A stretch of DNA of 64,000 nucleotides from a bacterium (lineage in GTDB: Bacteria > UBA8248): contig JAJEJD010000024.1 of assembly GCA_022828125.1 (NCBI GenBank), positions 1-64,000 on the forward strand. Direction: 5' to 3'. Below the pieces are notes generated by a model. That model had not been told where the DNA came from. It did not search any database and saw only the letters and a program-made list of their open reading frames with translations. Shown here piece by piece: positions 34,313-41,967 of the stretch. Position 1 is the first letter of the stretch; the number at the start of each line of letters is the position of its first letter. A program made the translations under genes and the position numbers.

Positions 34313-34675
34313 TCACCCCCGCCGCGCGAGCCACCACGCCGCCGCCCAGACCGGCAGGCTCAGGATAACCGCGAAGAGGGCGATGGCTATCGGGCCGAGC
34401 AGTCCCGCCACCAGCGTCGTCGCCATAGTGAAAACGCCGAGCAATATTCCCGACGTCCAAGCGTCGCGGCGGTAGCCCAGCCGCCACAGCCGCCGGCAGC
34501 CCAGCGCCAGCGGAAGGCCGCAGGGCGCGACCGGGATAAGCGACACCATTGCCATCGGCATTTGCGCCCAAATGGCCGGCTCAGCCCCGAAACGCACGAT
34601 GACGCTCGCGACCATCCCGGCTGGCAGCCACAGGAGCGCCAGCGCCCAGAAGCCGATGAGTTCTTTTTTATCCAT
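34313..34675 (-). CDS. Small membrane protein of unknown function
   Basis: 120 residues with about four hydrophobic helices: IGFWALALLWLPAGMVASVI, MPMAMVSLIPVAPCGLPLAL, TSGILLGVFTMATTLVAGLL and IALFAVILSLPVWAAAWWLA. No family is recognised. It lies 25 bases before the EEP gene on the same strand, so the two may be co-transcribed. The start ATG is weakly supported by GGGGGCG upstream, which belongs to the agmatinase-like fragment. Confidence 0.6.
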   Translation of the reverse strand: MDKKELIGFWALALLWLPAGMVASVIVRFGAEPAIWAQMPMAMVSLIPVAPCGLPLALGCRRLWRLGYRRDAWTSGILLGVFTMATTLVAGLLGPIAIALFAVILSLPVWAAAWWLARRG

Positions 34676-34677
34676 GT

Positions 34678-34745
34678 CTCACGCCCCCATGACGAGCGCG
34701 AGTTCGCGCACCAGCCTGTCGGCGGCGATGGCGATCAGGGCGGGC
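34678..34745 (-). pseudogene. Fragment of a second agmatinase gene (3' end)
   Basis: The minus strand reads GTPALIAIAADRLVRELALVMGA and a stop. The intact agmatinase at 35519 ends SAVAAAKLVRELALVMGA. The last ~40 bases are almost identical and the part before is diverged, so this is a remnant of a related agmatinase copy on the far side of the NYN gene, not a recent exact duplication. Confidence 0.65.
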
Positions 34746-34771
34746 GTTCCCGCAACAGGAGTCAAGCGAAT

Positions 34772-35395
34772 TCACCAGTTGAACGGCTTGGTGATGCTGG
34801 TTCCCGGAATCGGGGACGGAAGCTGATTCTTTCGCAGCGCTCTCTTTTGAATTCGGCGGGAGAAGTCGGCATGGGCCATTAACTCTCGAGACGGATGGCT
34901 CGTTCCGGGTGTTACCAGTCCAATCCATTTTCTTTTGTGCTGTTTCACGAGACGCATGCCCTCTGCGATATCGCTGTCGTTCGTAACTACAACCGCGCAG
35001 TCGTAGACATCCAACCACGCGTCGTTCAGGAGATGTACGGCGAGATTGACATCCGATCCTTTCTCCTCGGTCCTGACGACACTCACCAGCCTTCGCCTGT
35101 TGCCGGTATCGGCAAGCGGCGCTTGAATCTTATGAGTCAGAAAATGCCCGAAATAAACTTCGACCTCCGGGCAATGATGCCGCAATGCGCGCAAATAGGC
35201 ATTTTGGCGCCGCGGTTCGGATGGGTCATTCGGGCGCGCCGAGACGCGCGCCGTGAAGTATTTGATTTTGCGGATATCGTGGTGGGGCTTCAATACGTCA
35301 CGGAACAGACCGGAGAGATCGAGCCATTTGAACGGCGTTTGCTTCAGCGAGCGGTAGTAGAGGTTGAATCCATCGACGTAGATATAAGTCCGCAT
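34772..35395 (-). CDS. NYN-domain (PIN-like) ribonuclease family protein
   Basis: 207 residues. RTYIYVDGFNLYYRSLKQTP contains the first catalytic Asp and the following Asn of NYN/LabA nucleases. KGSDVNLAVHLLNDAWLDVY has the second Asp, and AVVVTNDSDIAEGMRLVKQH the third and fourth. KWIGLVTPG and the basic C-terminus RRIQKRALRKN follow. It is a Mg-dependent RNase-fold protein often found in mobile or defence-related islands. The gene is bracketed by agmatinase sequences and has a deleted sister copy at 32583. Confidence 0.85.
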   Translation of the reverse strand: MRTYIYVDGFNLYYRSLKQTPFKWLDLSGLFRDVLKPHHDIRKIKYFTARVSARPNDPSEPRRQNAYLRALRHHCPEVEVYFGHFLTHKIQAPLADTGNRRRLVSVVRTEEKGSDVNLAVHLLNDAWLDVYDCAVVVTNDSDIAEGMRLVKQHKRKWIGLVTPGTSHPSRELMAHADFSRRIQKRALRKNQLPSPIPGTSITKPFNW

Positions 35396-35404
35396 GTCTT
35401 ACCT

Positions 35405-35434
35405 AAAAAAGCAGGGCCTCATGAGAGGCCCCGC
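35405..35434 (-). terminator. Terminator after the polyamine operon
   Basis: On the minus strand GCGGGGCCTC TCAT GAGGCCCTGC is followed by TTTTTT, about 85 bases after the speB-like stop and 10 bases before the NYN start codon. A copy lies beside the NYN scar at 32640-32677. Confidence 0.8.
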
Positions 35435-35518
35435 ACCCAGCGGTCGAAGCCACTGGGGGAGTAGTGGAAAAAGTATGGCACTGTTCCAAGTCTTCGTCAA
35501 CAGGAAAAATTTACCCCT

Positions 35519-36376
35519 TCACGCCCCCATCACGAGCGCGAGTTCGCGCACCAGCTTTGCAGCGGCGACGGCGCTAGCGCCTGTGGGATCCCACTCTGGA
35601 GCCAGTTCCACCACGTCGGCGCCGACGATGCGCGCGCCGGAGGCGTCGAGAAAGCGAATACAGTCGGTGAGCGCATCAAGCCCGGGGCCGCCCGGTTCGG
35701 GGCTGCCCGTGCCGGGCATCTCGCCGGGGTTCACGACATCCACGTCGACCGTGAGGTAAATGGCGCTATCGCCTGTCTCCTTTAGCGCTGCCGATACGGC
35801 CTCCGGGCTCAGGGGGCGGAGCGCCTCGTTCGCCCGCATCCAATCGAACTCCTCGCGCGTGCCGGAGCGGACGCCGAACTGGCGAAGCGGCCCGACGCCC
35901 TCCAATTCCAGAATTCGCCGCATCACGCAGGCGTGCGAGAGACGCTCGGCGAGATAGTCCTCTCTCAAATCCGCGTGGGCGTCCCACTGGAACACGGCCA
36001 GACCGGGGTAGACGCCGAGCGCCGCCTCGGCGGCGGGCAGGCTCACCAGATGCTCACCGCCCAGGAATATGGGGCGCTTGCCCGCCTGAAATATCCGCGA
36101 GGCTTCGGCCTGGATGGAATGGAGAACGGCCCGGGTATCGTCTGAGGGCAAATCAACGTCGCCCAAGTCGCACAGGGCGGCGTCGCCTAAGTCCTTATCC
36201 AGATGCGGGCTGTAGGTTTCCAGACAATCGGACGCCTCGCGCATCGCATCGGGTCCTGAGCGCGCGCCGCGCCTGAAACTCGCCGTCTCATCGAAGGGGC
36301 ATCCCAGCAGAACGACGCGCGCAGATTCGAAAGAGCTGTCGGCGCAGAGAAAACGCGGGCGGGCCTCCCCGCCCAT
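35519..36376 (-). CDS. speB: Agmatinase/ureohydrolase (SpeB type)
   Basis: 285 residues. The binuclear Mn ligands are in FLGGEHLVSLP, FQWDAHADLREDY and YLTVDVDVVNPGEMPGTGSP, followed by the Glu of GADVVELAPEWDPTG. This is the ureohydrolase fold that removes urea from agmatine or N1-aminopropylagmatine. The start overlaps the speE stop (TGATG). It is last in the operon speD-pdaD-speE-speB. With arginine decarboxylase and an aminopropyltransferase but no ornithine decarboxylase, it could work either before or after SpeE. Confidence 0.9.
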   Translation of the reverse strand: MGGEARPRFLCADSSFESARVVLLGCPFDETASFRRGARSGPDAMREASDCLETYSPHLDKDLGDAALCDLGDVDLPSDDTRAVLHSIQAEASRIFQAGKRPIFLGGEHLVSLPAAEAALGVYPGLAVFQWDAHADLREDYLAERLSHACVMRRILELEGVGPLRQFGVRSGTREEFDWMRANEALRPLSPEAVSAALKETGDSAIYLTVDVDVVNPGEMPGTGSPEPGGPGLDALTDCIRFLDASGARIVGADVVELAPEWDPTGASAVAAAKLVRELALVMGA

Positions 36377-37257
36377 CAGCCCAGGATCTCCGCCACGTAT
36401 GGGGGATGCGTGAACGCGGCCTCATGGATTTCCGGGGAGTAGTAGTGGGTCTTCTCACCGGGAGGCAGCGGTCTCGGCTTCGCGCGGACGTCCGTTCTCC
36501 TCGACTTGGGCGCCAGCGCGAACGACCATATCCCGCCCGGATAGGTCGGCACGTTCGCGAGATATGTCGCCGCGCCGGGGAACACCCGCCGGATGCGCCT
36601 CGTGATACGCCGCATCCTGTGACCCTCGAACACGGGGCCTTGCGTCTGCGCCGCATAAAGCCCGCCGGGCTTAAGAGCGCGCTTCGCCGCGCGGAAAAAG
36701 GAGACCTGCGTGAGCGGATTCGCCATGGCGACGGGGTCGGTGGAATCGACCAGGATGACGTCGAACGCTGCTTCTTTGCCCGCGATGAACTTCACCCCGT
36801 CCTCGATCCGCACCTCCACGCGGGGGTCGTCCAGACCGCCTGCGATGGACGGCAGGAACTCGCGGCAGCAATCCACCACCATCCCGTCGATCTCGACCAG
36901 CGTGACGCGCTCGACCGTCTCGTGGCGCAGCGCCTCTCTCACGCAGCCGCCGTCGCCGCCGCCGACGATGAGCACGTTTCTGGGTTCCGGATGCGCGCAC
37001 AGGGGCACGTGGACCAGCATCTCGTGGTAGACGAACTCGTCCCGCTCGGTGGTCTGGATGATCCCGTCGAGCAGGAGGACGCGACCGAAATCCTCGGTCT
37101 CGACCAGGGTGATCTCCTGAAACGCGCTCTTTGCGGAATAGAGCGTGCGCAGCACCTTCATCGTGAGGCCGGTGCCGGGGCCGTGAAATTCGGTGAACCA
37201 GGTCGACGGTTTGGCGGGCGGGTTCTCGGGCATGAAGGGGGCGCGCGTCAGTTCCAA
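36376..37257 (-). CDS. speE: Spermidine synthase-like aminopropyltransferase (SpeE)
   Basis: 293 residues. AKSAFQEITLVETEDFGRVL and LLDGIIQTTERDEFVYHEML form the N-terminal part. VLIVGGGDGGCVREALRH is the decarboxylated-SAM site, then VEIDGMVVDCCREFLPSI and VILVDSTDPVAMANPLTQVS with the catalytic Asp. It transfers aminopropyl to putrescine or agmatine. The start overlaps the pdaD gene slightly. Its place between pdaD and speB suggests agmatine may be a direct substrate, as in Thermus and some archaea. Confidence 0.92.
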   Translation of the reverse strand: MELTRAPFMPENPPAKPSTWFTEFHGPGTGLTMKVLRTLYSAKSAFQEITLVETEDFGRVLLLDGIIQTTERDEFVYHEMLVHVPLCAHPEPRNVLIVGGGDGGCVREALRHETVERVTLVEIDGMVVDCCREFLPSIAGGLDDPRVEVRIEDGVKFIAGKEAAFDVILVDSTDPVAMANPLTQVSFFRAAKRALKPGGLYAAQTQGPVFEGHRMRRITRRIRRVFPGAATYLANVPTYPGGIWSFALAPKSRRTDVRAKPRPLPPGEKTHYYSPEIHEAAFTHPPYVAEILG

Positions 37258-37715
37258 AGGATGACCCCCGCGAAGGCGGCGCCGGTATTCACGACGACGT
37301 GCTCGGCGGCGACGCTCCTGATCTCGCGGATCCTCTTTCCGCGAACCTCCATGCCCGCCGCCGCCATGCGCCGGGCTTCTTCTTCCACCTGCTCGCCGGG
37401 GGCGTGGCCGTGATGCTCCATGATGAGGCCCGGATGCGCCTCGTCCTCGGGCAGGGCGACCGCCACCGCCGCCGTGATCACCTCGCCCGGTACTGCGGAG
37501 GTCACGGACGCATAGGCCGTCGGCACCAGCGCGCCCGGCGGCAGATCAATGGACGTCACCTCCTCGCACCCGGGCGGCAGGATGCTGCTCACGCGCACGA
37601 GGTTCGTGTCGCCCACCCCTGCGCACAAGAGCGCGGCGTCGAAGGCGTTCAGTTCCGTCACGCCCTCGGCACACCCGCATGCCATGAAATACCTGGTCGG
37701 CGTCGCGACTATCAC
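37248..37715 (-). CDS. pdaD: Pyruvoyl-dependent arginine decarboxylase (PdaD)
   Basis: 155 residues. TRYFMACGCAEGVTELNAFD and NLVRVSSILPPGCEEV contain the self-cleavage site; the second Ser of VSS is turned into the pyruvoyl group. LPPGALVPTAYASVTS and LIMEHHGHAPGEQVEEEARR complete the fold. It decarboxylates arginine to agmatine without PLP. The GTG start overlaps the speD stop (GTGA), so the two proenzymes are translationally coupled. Confidence 0.93.
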   Translation of the reverse strand: MIVATPTRYFMACGCAEGVTELNAFDAALLCAGVGDTNLVRVSSILPPGCEEVTSIDLPPGALVPTAYASVTSAVPGEVITAAVAVALPEDEAHPGLIMEHHGHAPGEQVEEEARRMAAAGMEVRGKRIREIRSVAAEHVVVNTGAAFAGVILWN

Positions 37716-38170
37716 CGCTCGTTTCCCTCCCCGTTCTTGAGGGAAAAGGAGGCCTCCCCTTCTCCGTTTGAAGCTTCTCCTTCTCCATTGGAGGCGAAGG
37801 GCGCGTCAAGCGGCGCTTCGCTCCCCTCGATGACGCCGCGCGGCGCCACTTTCGTCTCCACGCGGGCGGGCCGGAGGTGTTCCGCGAGATAGCGCACAGC
37901 GGTGTCGCAGTCCACCTCGCCGCAGGAAAAATAATCCACCGCCGCGTAGCTGTGCTCGGGCCAGGTGTGCACCGCCAGGTGGCTTTCCTCCACCACGACC
38001 ACCCCGCTCACCCCGTGGGGGCTGAACATATGGAACACGCTCTGGACGACGGTGGCTCCGCTTAAGCGCGCGGCCTCGTTCATCAACGCCTCGATGCGCG
38101 CAGGCGAGTTCAGGACATCGGCTTGGCAGTCATAGAATTCCGCCAGCAGGTGGCGGCCCAGGGAATTCAA
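37712..38170 (-). CDS. speD: S-adenosylmethionine decarboxylase proenzyme (SpeD)
   Basis: 152 residues, slightly longer than the usual class I bacterial enzyme. VVVVEESHLAVHTWPEHSYA contains the cleavage site (Glu-Ser) that forms the pyruvoyl group, and VDYFSCGEVDCDTAVRYLA has the catalytic Cys. The C-terminal extension is low complexity, with two repeats of SNGEGEA encoded by short tandem DNA repeats. The TTG at 38168-38170 follows TGGAGGAAG. It supplies decarboxylated SAM to SpeE. Confidence 0.93.
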   Translation of the reverse strand: MNSLGRHLLAEFYDCQADVLNSPARIEALMNEAARLSGATVVQSVFHMFSPHGVSGVVVVEESHLAVHTWPEHSYAAVDYFSCGEVDCDTAVRYLAEHLRPARVETKVAPRGVIEGSEAPLDAPFASNGEGEASNGEGEASFSLKNGEGNER

Positions 38171-38221
38171 CTTGGGCTTCCTCCAAAAGTGAATTGACAA
38201 TTCATCCCGTCATCCCTGGCG

Positions 38222-38821
38222 TCAGAAACTGGGCGGCGTGGATACCCACAGGAGCTTCGCGGGCTTCTTGTAGGGGTTCGCCACCCGGTGGTTCCTGTCC
38301 GAGGCGAAATAAAACCACTCCCCCCGCTTCGCCTTGGCGCGCCTCTCTCCGCACGTGACCTGCACCTTGCCCTTGAGCACGTAGCCGAACTCCTCGCCCG
38401 CGTGCGCGTCCTCATAAATCGACTGGCCCGGCTCCATCGTCACGAGGGCGGGCTCCATGTTGCGGTTTGCCGTACCGGGCACCATGAGTTCGAAGGCGCT
38501 GACTTCCTCGTATGTCGTCGCGTGGCGCGAATCGATGGGGCCGAAGGCGATTCTTCCCCCCTCGAAGCCCTGGAAGAACTCGACGATGTCCGTATCGAGC
38601 GCTTCGAGAATCTCCAGCAGGCTCTCCAGGGAGGGCGAGGTCAGGTCGCGCTCGAGCTGTGAGATGAACCCCTTGGTCAGGTTCGAGCGATGGGCGAGTT
38701 CCTCCTGCGTCAGGCCGTGGGAGAGGCGAATGCCCCGGATGCGCGCGCCCACGCGCAGCATGCTCTCCACGGAGCGGCTCATGCCTGTCCTGCTCGGCTT
38801 GTCCTGGGATTCGCTCGCCAT
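38222..38821 (-). CDS. XRE-cupin transcriptional regulator of the polyamine operon (PuuR-like)
   Basis: About 199 residues. An HTH domain (VGARIRGIRLSHGLTQEELA, then RSNLTKGFISQLERDLTSPS) joins a C-terminal cupin (MEPGQSIYEDAHAGEEFGYV, KGKVQVTCGERRAKAKRGEW, DRNHRVANP). This layout is that of PuuR and other small-molecule sensing repressors. It is 51 bases upstream of speD on the same strand and so probably the first gene of the operon. Two TGTTT-N3-AAACA operators lie upstream. The start ATG at 38819-38821 is a best guess; an internal Met (MSRSVESMLRVG) is also possible. Confidence 0.85.
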   Translation of the reverse strand: MASESQDKPSRTGMSRSVESMLRVGARIRGIRLSHGLTQEELAHRSNLTKGFISQLERDLTSPSLESLLEILEALDTDIVEFFQGFEGGRIAFGPIDSRHATTYEEVSAFELMVPGTANRNMEPALVTMEPGQSIYEDAHAGEEFGYVLKGKVQVTCGERRAKAKRGEWFYFASDRNHRVANPYKKPAKLLWVSTPPSF

Positions 38822-38942
38822 CACCTCACCCGTCTGTAGTCTATCCGTATCCGGGCCGGAGCGAACCGGCGCGGCTGTGTCTGTCCGATGGATTCGGCCG
38901 CACGATTCCGCAGGCTGTGAGGGGGCCGGGCGGTCGAACCGG

Positions 38943-38984
38943 TTGTTTAGCAAACAATGATTACAAAAATATGTTTCCTAAACA
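38943..38984 (-). promoter_or_regulatory. Twin operator for the XRE-cupin regulator/polyamine operon
   Basis: Two perfect inverted repeats of one pattern: TTGTTT-AGC-AAACAA at 38943-38957 and TGTTT-CCT-AAACA at 38972-38984, with centres 28 bases apart, in an AT-rich patch about 125 bases upstream of the regulator start. Such TGTTT-N3-AAACA sites are characteristic of XRE-cupin repressors, so autoregulation together with the spe genes is likely. Confidence 0.65.
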
Positions 38985-39067
38985 ACAGGGTGAAACATAT
39001 ATAGTTTTTGGGCTGCGGTGTCAACGATTTCCGCAGGCAAAAAGGCCCCGCACACCTCCCTCGGCTT

Positions 39068-39193
39068 AAAAAGCAACCCCCCCTACCCCCCCTTGACAGG
39101 GGGGTATAAAAAGGCGATGCGCCCCCGCCAAGCTGAGGGGGTTTTGCTTTTTCTTGCCCCCCTGACAAGGGGGGGTAGGGGGGGTTGCTTTTT
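39068..39193. repeat. Palindromic repeat with C7TAC7 arms, copy 1
   Basis: The left arm AAAAAGCAACCCCCCC...CTTGACAGGGGGG and the right arm CCCCCCTGACAAGGGGGG...TTGCTTTTT are inverted copies about 36 bases long. The core (TATAAAAAGGCGATGCGCCC...) is about 50 bases. Copies 2 and 3 lie at 42592 and 46133. The flanking gap 38985-39388 holds only this, the next palindrome and a GTTGAAATAG-type end. Confidence 0.85.
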
Positions 39194-39230
39194 GAGGAGA
39201 GAGCCTGCGCCGCCCGGGTTCGGATTTTAG

Positions 39231-39260
39231 CCGTCATTCCGGCTTTCGCCGGAATGACGG
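39231..39260. repeat. 13-bp perfect palindrome
   Basis: CCGTCATTCCGGC-TTTC-GCCGGAATGACGG. This widespread type of bacterial palindromic repeat may form a hairpin in either transcript. No T-run follows. Confidence 0.6.
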
Positions 39261-39388
39261 CGGTAGTCAGTTCCGAGCGAGGAGGACTATTTCAACAACT
39301 ACTAATTCGGATGACGATTGCGCGGGGTTTTGCTATTTTATGGACGAGTCGGCTATCGACATTCCATACCGTCTTCATGGAGAGAGAA

Positions 39389-39640
39389 ATGGCGGCAAAC
39401 ATCGAAGTCTACACCACCGAACCCTGCACCTTCTGCCTGGCCGCGAAGAACCTCTTGAAAAAGCGCGGTCTCGAATGGACCGAGCATCTCGTGTTCGGCG
39501 GCACGCCCGAATGGGACGCCATGATCGCGCGCACCGGCGGCAAGTCGGTGCCCCAGATCGTCATCGACGATGAGGTCATCGGCGGCTTCCCGCAGCTTCA
39601 GGCCTACGACAAGGAAGGCAAGCTGAGCGAACTGGCGTAA
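39389..39640 (+). CDS. Glutaredoxin (GrxC-like)
   Basis: 83 residues. The dithiol active site is EPCTFCLAAKNLLKKRGL and the cis-Pro loop is GGKSVPQIVIDDEVIGGF, both standard. The ATG at 39389 follows GGAGAGAGAA; the longer ORF runs into the repeat region. It reduces disulphides and mixed glutathione disulphides. A strong terminator follows, so it is its own unit. Confidence 0.92.
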   Translation: MAANIEVYTTEPCTFCLAAKNLLKKRGLEWTEHLVFGGTPEWDAMIARTGGKSVPQIVIDDEVIGGFPQLQAYDKEGKLSELA

Positions 39641-39654
39641 AGGCGGAACCGACC

Positions 39655-39694
39655 GGGCCGTCCGCGCGGGAATGCGCGGGCGGCCCTTATTTTT
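39655..39694 (+). terminator. Terminator after glutaredoxin
   Basis: GGGCCGTCCGCGC pairs with GCGCGGGCGGCCC across a six-base loop and is followed by TTATTTTTG. It is a canonical Rho-independent terminator. Confidence 0.85.
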
Positions 39695-39809
39695 GCTTAC
39701 GACCTGTGGGCGGCGTTTCGCGCAAGCCCGAAAGAAGATACCCTGCCATTCCCTGACATCACGAAATGCCGCCCCCGAGAGCGCGGCTTTGAGCCTGGAG
39801 GAAACCACC

Positions 39810-41243
39810 ATGCCGCTCATGAGTCCCGAAGAATACAAGAAGAGTCTCCGTGACGGCCGCGTCGTCTACTACCGGGGCGAGCGGGTGGAGGACGTGGCCG
39901 CCCACCCCGTCATCGGTATTGCGGTCGATCACGCCGCCATCGACTACGAGATGGCCGAAGACGAGAAGGATAAAGAACTCGCTCTCGTCGACGGCCCGGA
40001 CGGCCCCTATTCGCGCTACTACCACATCCCGGAGAACGCGGACGACCTCTTAAAGCGCAGCGCATTGATCGAGCGCGCCACGGCCCTTGGCGGCACCCTC
40101 GTCGTCCTCATCAAGGAGATCGGGACCGACGCGCTCTTCGCCCTGCGTCTCCTCGCCTCCTACATGGACAAGAATATGGGCACGAGCTACCTGGAGCGCG
40201 TCAAGAAATTCCACGAGCACTGCCGGGACAACGACCTCGCCGTCGCCGTCGCCCAGACAGACGTGAAAGGAGACAGAGGGAAAGGCCCCGCCGATCAGGC
40301 GCATCCCGATTACTACGTCCGCGTCGCCGCCGAGGATGAGGAGGGAATCACTCTCCGCGGGGCGAAGGTGCACACCTCGGTTTCCACGAACGCGCACGAG
40401 ATCATCGTGCTGCCGACGCGGAACATGCGCGCGGGCGACGAAGCCTATGCGGTGGCCTGCGCCGTGCCCGCCAACGCGGCAGGCCTCACCATGCTGGCGA
40501 GCGGCTACGGGGGCCGGAAGGGAACGGATTTCGAAAACCCGATTTCGAGCAAGCACAAGATGATGGAGACGCTCACCGTCTTCGACGACGTAAAAGTCCC
40601 CTGGGAGCGCGTGTTCTTAAACGGCGAGGTGGAGATGGCCGGGCCGCTCGCCAAGACGTTCGTCGAGTTCCACCGCTTCACCGCCGTGAGCTACAAGCTG
40701 CCGCTGGTCGATCTCTTTGTGGGCGCGTCGCACCTGATGGCGGAGTACAACGGCATCCTGCGCGCGGGCCACGTGCGCGACAAGCTCGCCAAGCTCATCT
40801 CCTACGCGCAGATCTGCCGGGGCATGACGCGCGAGGCCGCGAGGGAGTGCAAGGTGACCGACGGCGTCGCCGTGCCGAACGCGGAGATCATCAACATCGC
40901 GAAGCTGCATTTCGCCACCGGCTACCACCAGGCGCTCGCGTGGGTGCAGGACATCGCGGGGGGGCTGCTCGTCACGGGCCCGAGTGCGGAGGACATGGAC
41001 GACCCGAAGCTCGCCGAGCTCATCGACAAATACCTGGGCGCCTCGCCCGCCGCGTCGACGGAAGAGCGCCTCAGGCTCATGAACCTGATCGCCGAGATCA
41101 CCGCGTCCGACTTCGCGGGCTATCAGGCCGTGCTGGCGATTCACGCCGAGGGCAGCATCGAGGCGGAGAAGATGACCATCTGGCGCGAGCACGAGGTCGC
41201 CCCCGCCATCGACTACGCGAAACGCCTCGCGGGCATCGAATAA
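39810..41243 (+). CDS. 4-hydroxyphenylacetate 3-monooxygenase-like flavin hydroxylase (HpaB family)
   Basis: 477 residues, the usual length. RDGRVVYYRGERVEDVAAHP and the acyl-CoA-dehydrogenase-like core (VHTSVSTNAHEIIVLPTRNM, FDDVKVPWERVFLNGE, VGASHLMAEYNGI) identify the HpaB family. It would hydroxylate a phenolic or other aromatic compound with reduced FAD from a separate reductase. The cysteine ligands of the 4-hydroxybutyryl-CoA dehydratase branch are not apparent, favouring an oxygenase. No HpaC-like reductase is adjacent. CTGGAGGAA precedes the ATG. It is first in a three-gene operon. Confidence 0.85.
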   Translation: MPLMSPEEYKKSLRDGRVVYYRGERVEDVAAHPVIGIAVDHAAIDYEMAEDEKDKELALVDGPDGPYSRYYHIPENADDLLKRSALIERATALGGTLVVLIKEIGTDALFALRLLASYMDKNMGTSYLERVKKFHEHCRDNDLAVAVAQTDVKGDRGKGPADQAHPDYYVRVAAEDEEGITLRGAKVHTSVSTNAHEIIVLPTRNMRAGDEAYAVACAVPANAAGLTMLASGYGGRKGTDFENPISSKHKMMETLTVFDDVKVPWERVFLNGEVEMAGPLAKTFVEFHRFTAVSYKLPLVDLFVGASHLMAEYNGILRAGHVRDKLAKLISYAQICRGMTREAARECKVTDGVAVPNAEIINIAKLHFATGYHQALAWVQDIAGGLLVTGPSAEDMDDPKLAELIDKYLGASPAASTEERLRLMNLIAEITASDFAGYQAVLAIHAEGSIEAEKMTIWREHEVAPAIDYAKRLAGIE

Positions 41244-41257
41244 AAGGAGAGCACCGG

Positions 41258-41965
41258 ATGAACCCGACCCAGGCGCTCGTCGCCATCTGGCTGAACGTCG
41301 CTTCCGAGAACACCGAAGAATTCAGGAAGTGGCACAACTGCGAGCACTCGACCGACAGGATGGACGGCCCCGGTTTCCGCGTCGGCTACCGCTACAACGC
41401 GGTGGACAAGAACGCGAACCACAACATCCTCTGCACCTTCGAGGGGGACACGCTTGCGGCGTTTACGAGCGATTACTACAAAGAATCGAGGGACAACCCC
41501 TCCCCGTGGACACGCCAGTGCATGGCCTTCATCAACAATGCCGAGCGCGCCGTCTACAGCCTTCAGACTTCCATCGGCGAGCCGCACCGCTACGATTCGC
41601 CCTGGCTCTATATGGTGAGTCCCAACCCCGACACCGAGGAGATGAAAGAGGAGATGCTCGCCTGGTACCGCGAAGAGCACCTGGAGCGCCTGTATGCGGT
41701 GGAAGGCATGACGCGGGGCCGCGTGTATCAGCTCGAATCCGAGGCTACCGGCGGGGCAACGGCGGAGGCCGAGATACAGGAGACGAAGACGGGCGCGCGC
41801 CGCATCATCGCGATCTACGACATGGAAGACCCGGCCATCCCGCTATCGGACGCCTGGGAGGAAGCCGCCTACGGCACGCCGAGAAGCGCGGCCATGCGGC
41901 CGAATCTGGGGAATGCGGTAAGGGAGACCTGGTGGCTGGATTTCGTGAAGTGGAAGCGAGGGTGA
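41258..41965 (+). CDS. Unknown protein with EthD-like alpha/beta-barrel repeats
   Basis: 235 residues, no named function. Two ferredoxin-like halves are suggested by FRKWHNCEHSTDRMDGPGFR and EEMLAWYREEHLERLYAVEG, the 'W(H/Y)xxEH' pattern of dimeric alpha/beta-barrel proteins. AAAAGGAGAG precedes the ATG, 14 bases after the HpaB-like gene. It may bind or process the hydroxylated product. A distant relative is at 24468, in the selenoprotein operon. Confidence 0.7.
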   Translation: MNPTQALVAIWLNVASENTEEFRKWHNCEHSTDRMDGPGFRVGYRYNAVDKNANHNILCTFEGDTLAAFTSDYYKESRDNPSPWTRQCMAFINNAERAVYSLQTSIGEPHRYDSPWLYMVSPNPDTEEMKEEMLAWYREEHLERLYAVEGMTRGRVYQLESEATGGATAEAEIQETKTGARRIIAIYDMEDPAIPLSDAWEEAAYGTPRSAAMRPNLGNAVRETWWLDFVKWKRG

Positions 41966-41967
41966 GG

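Noticed and set aside
39810-41243. 4-hydroxybutyryl-CoA dehydratase (AbfD) assignment
   Set aside because: The set of Cys and His ligands for the 4Fe-4S cluster is not visible; the oxygenase branch fits better.
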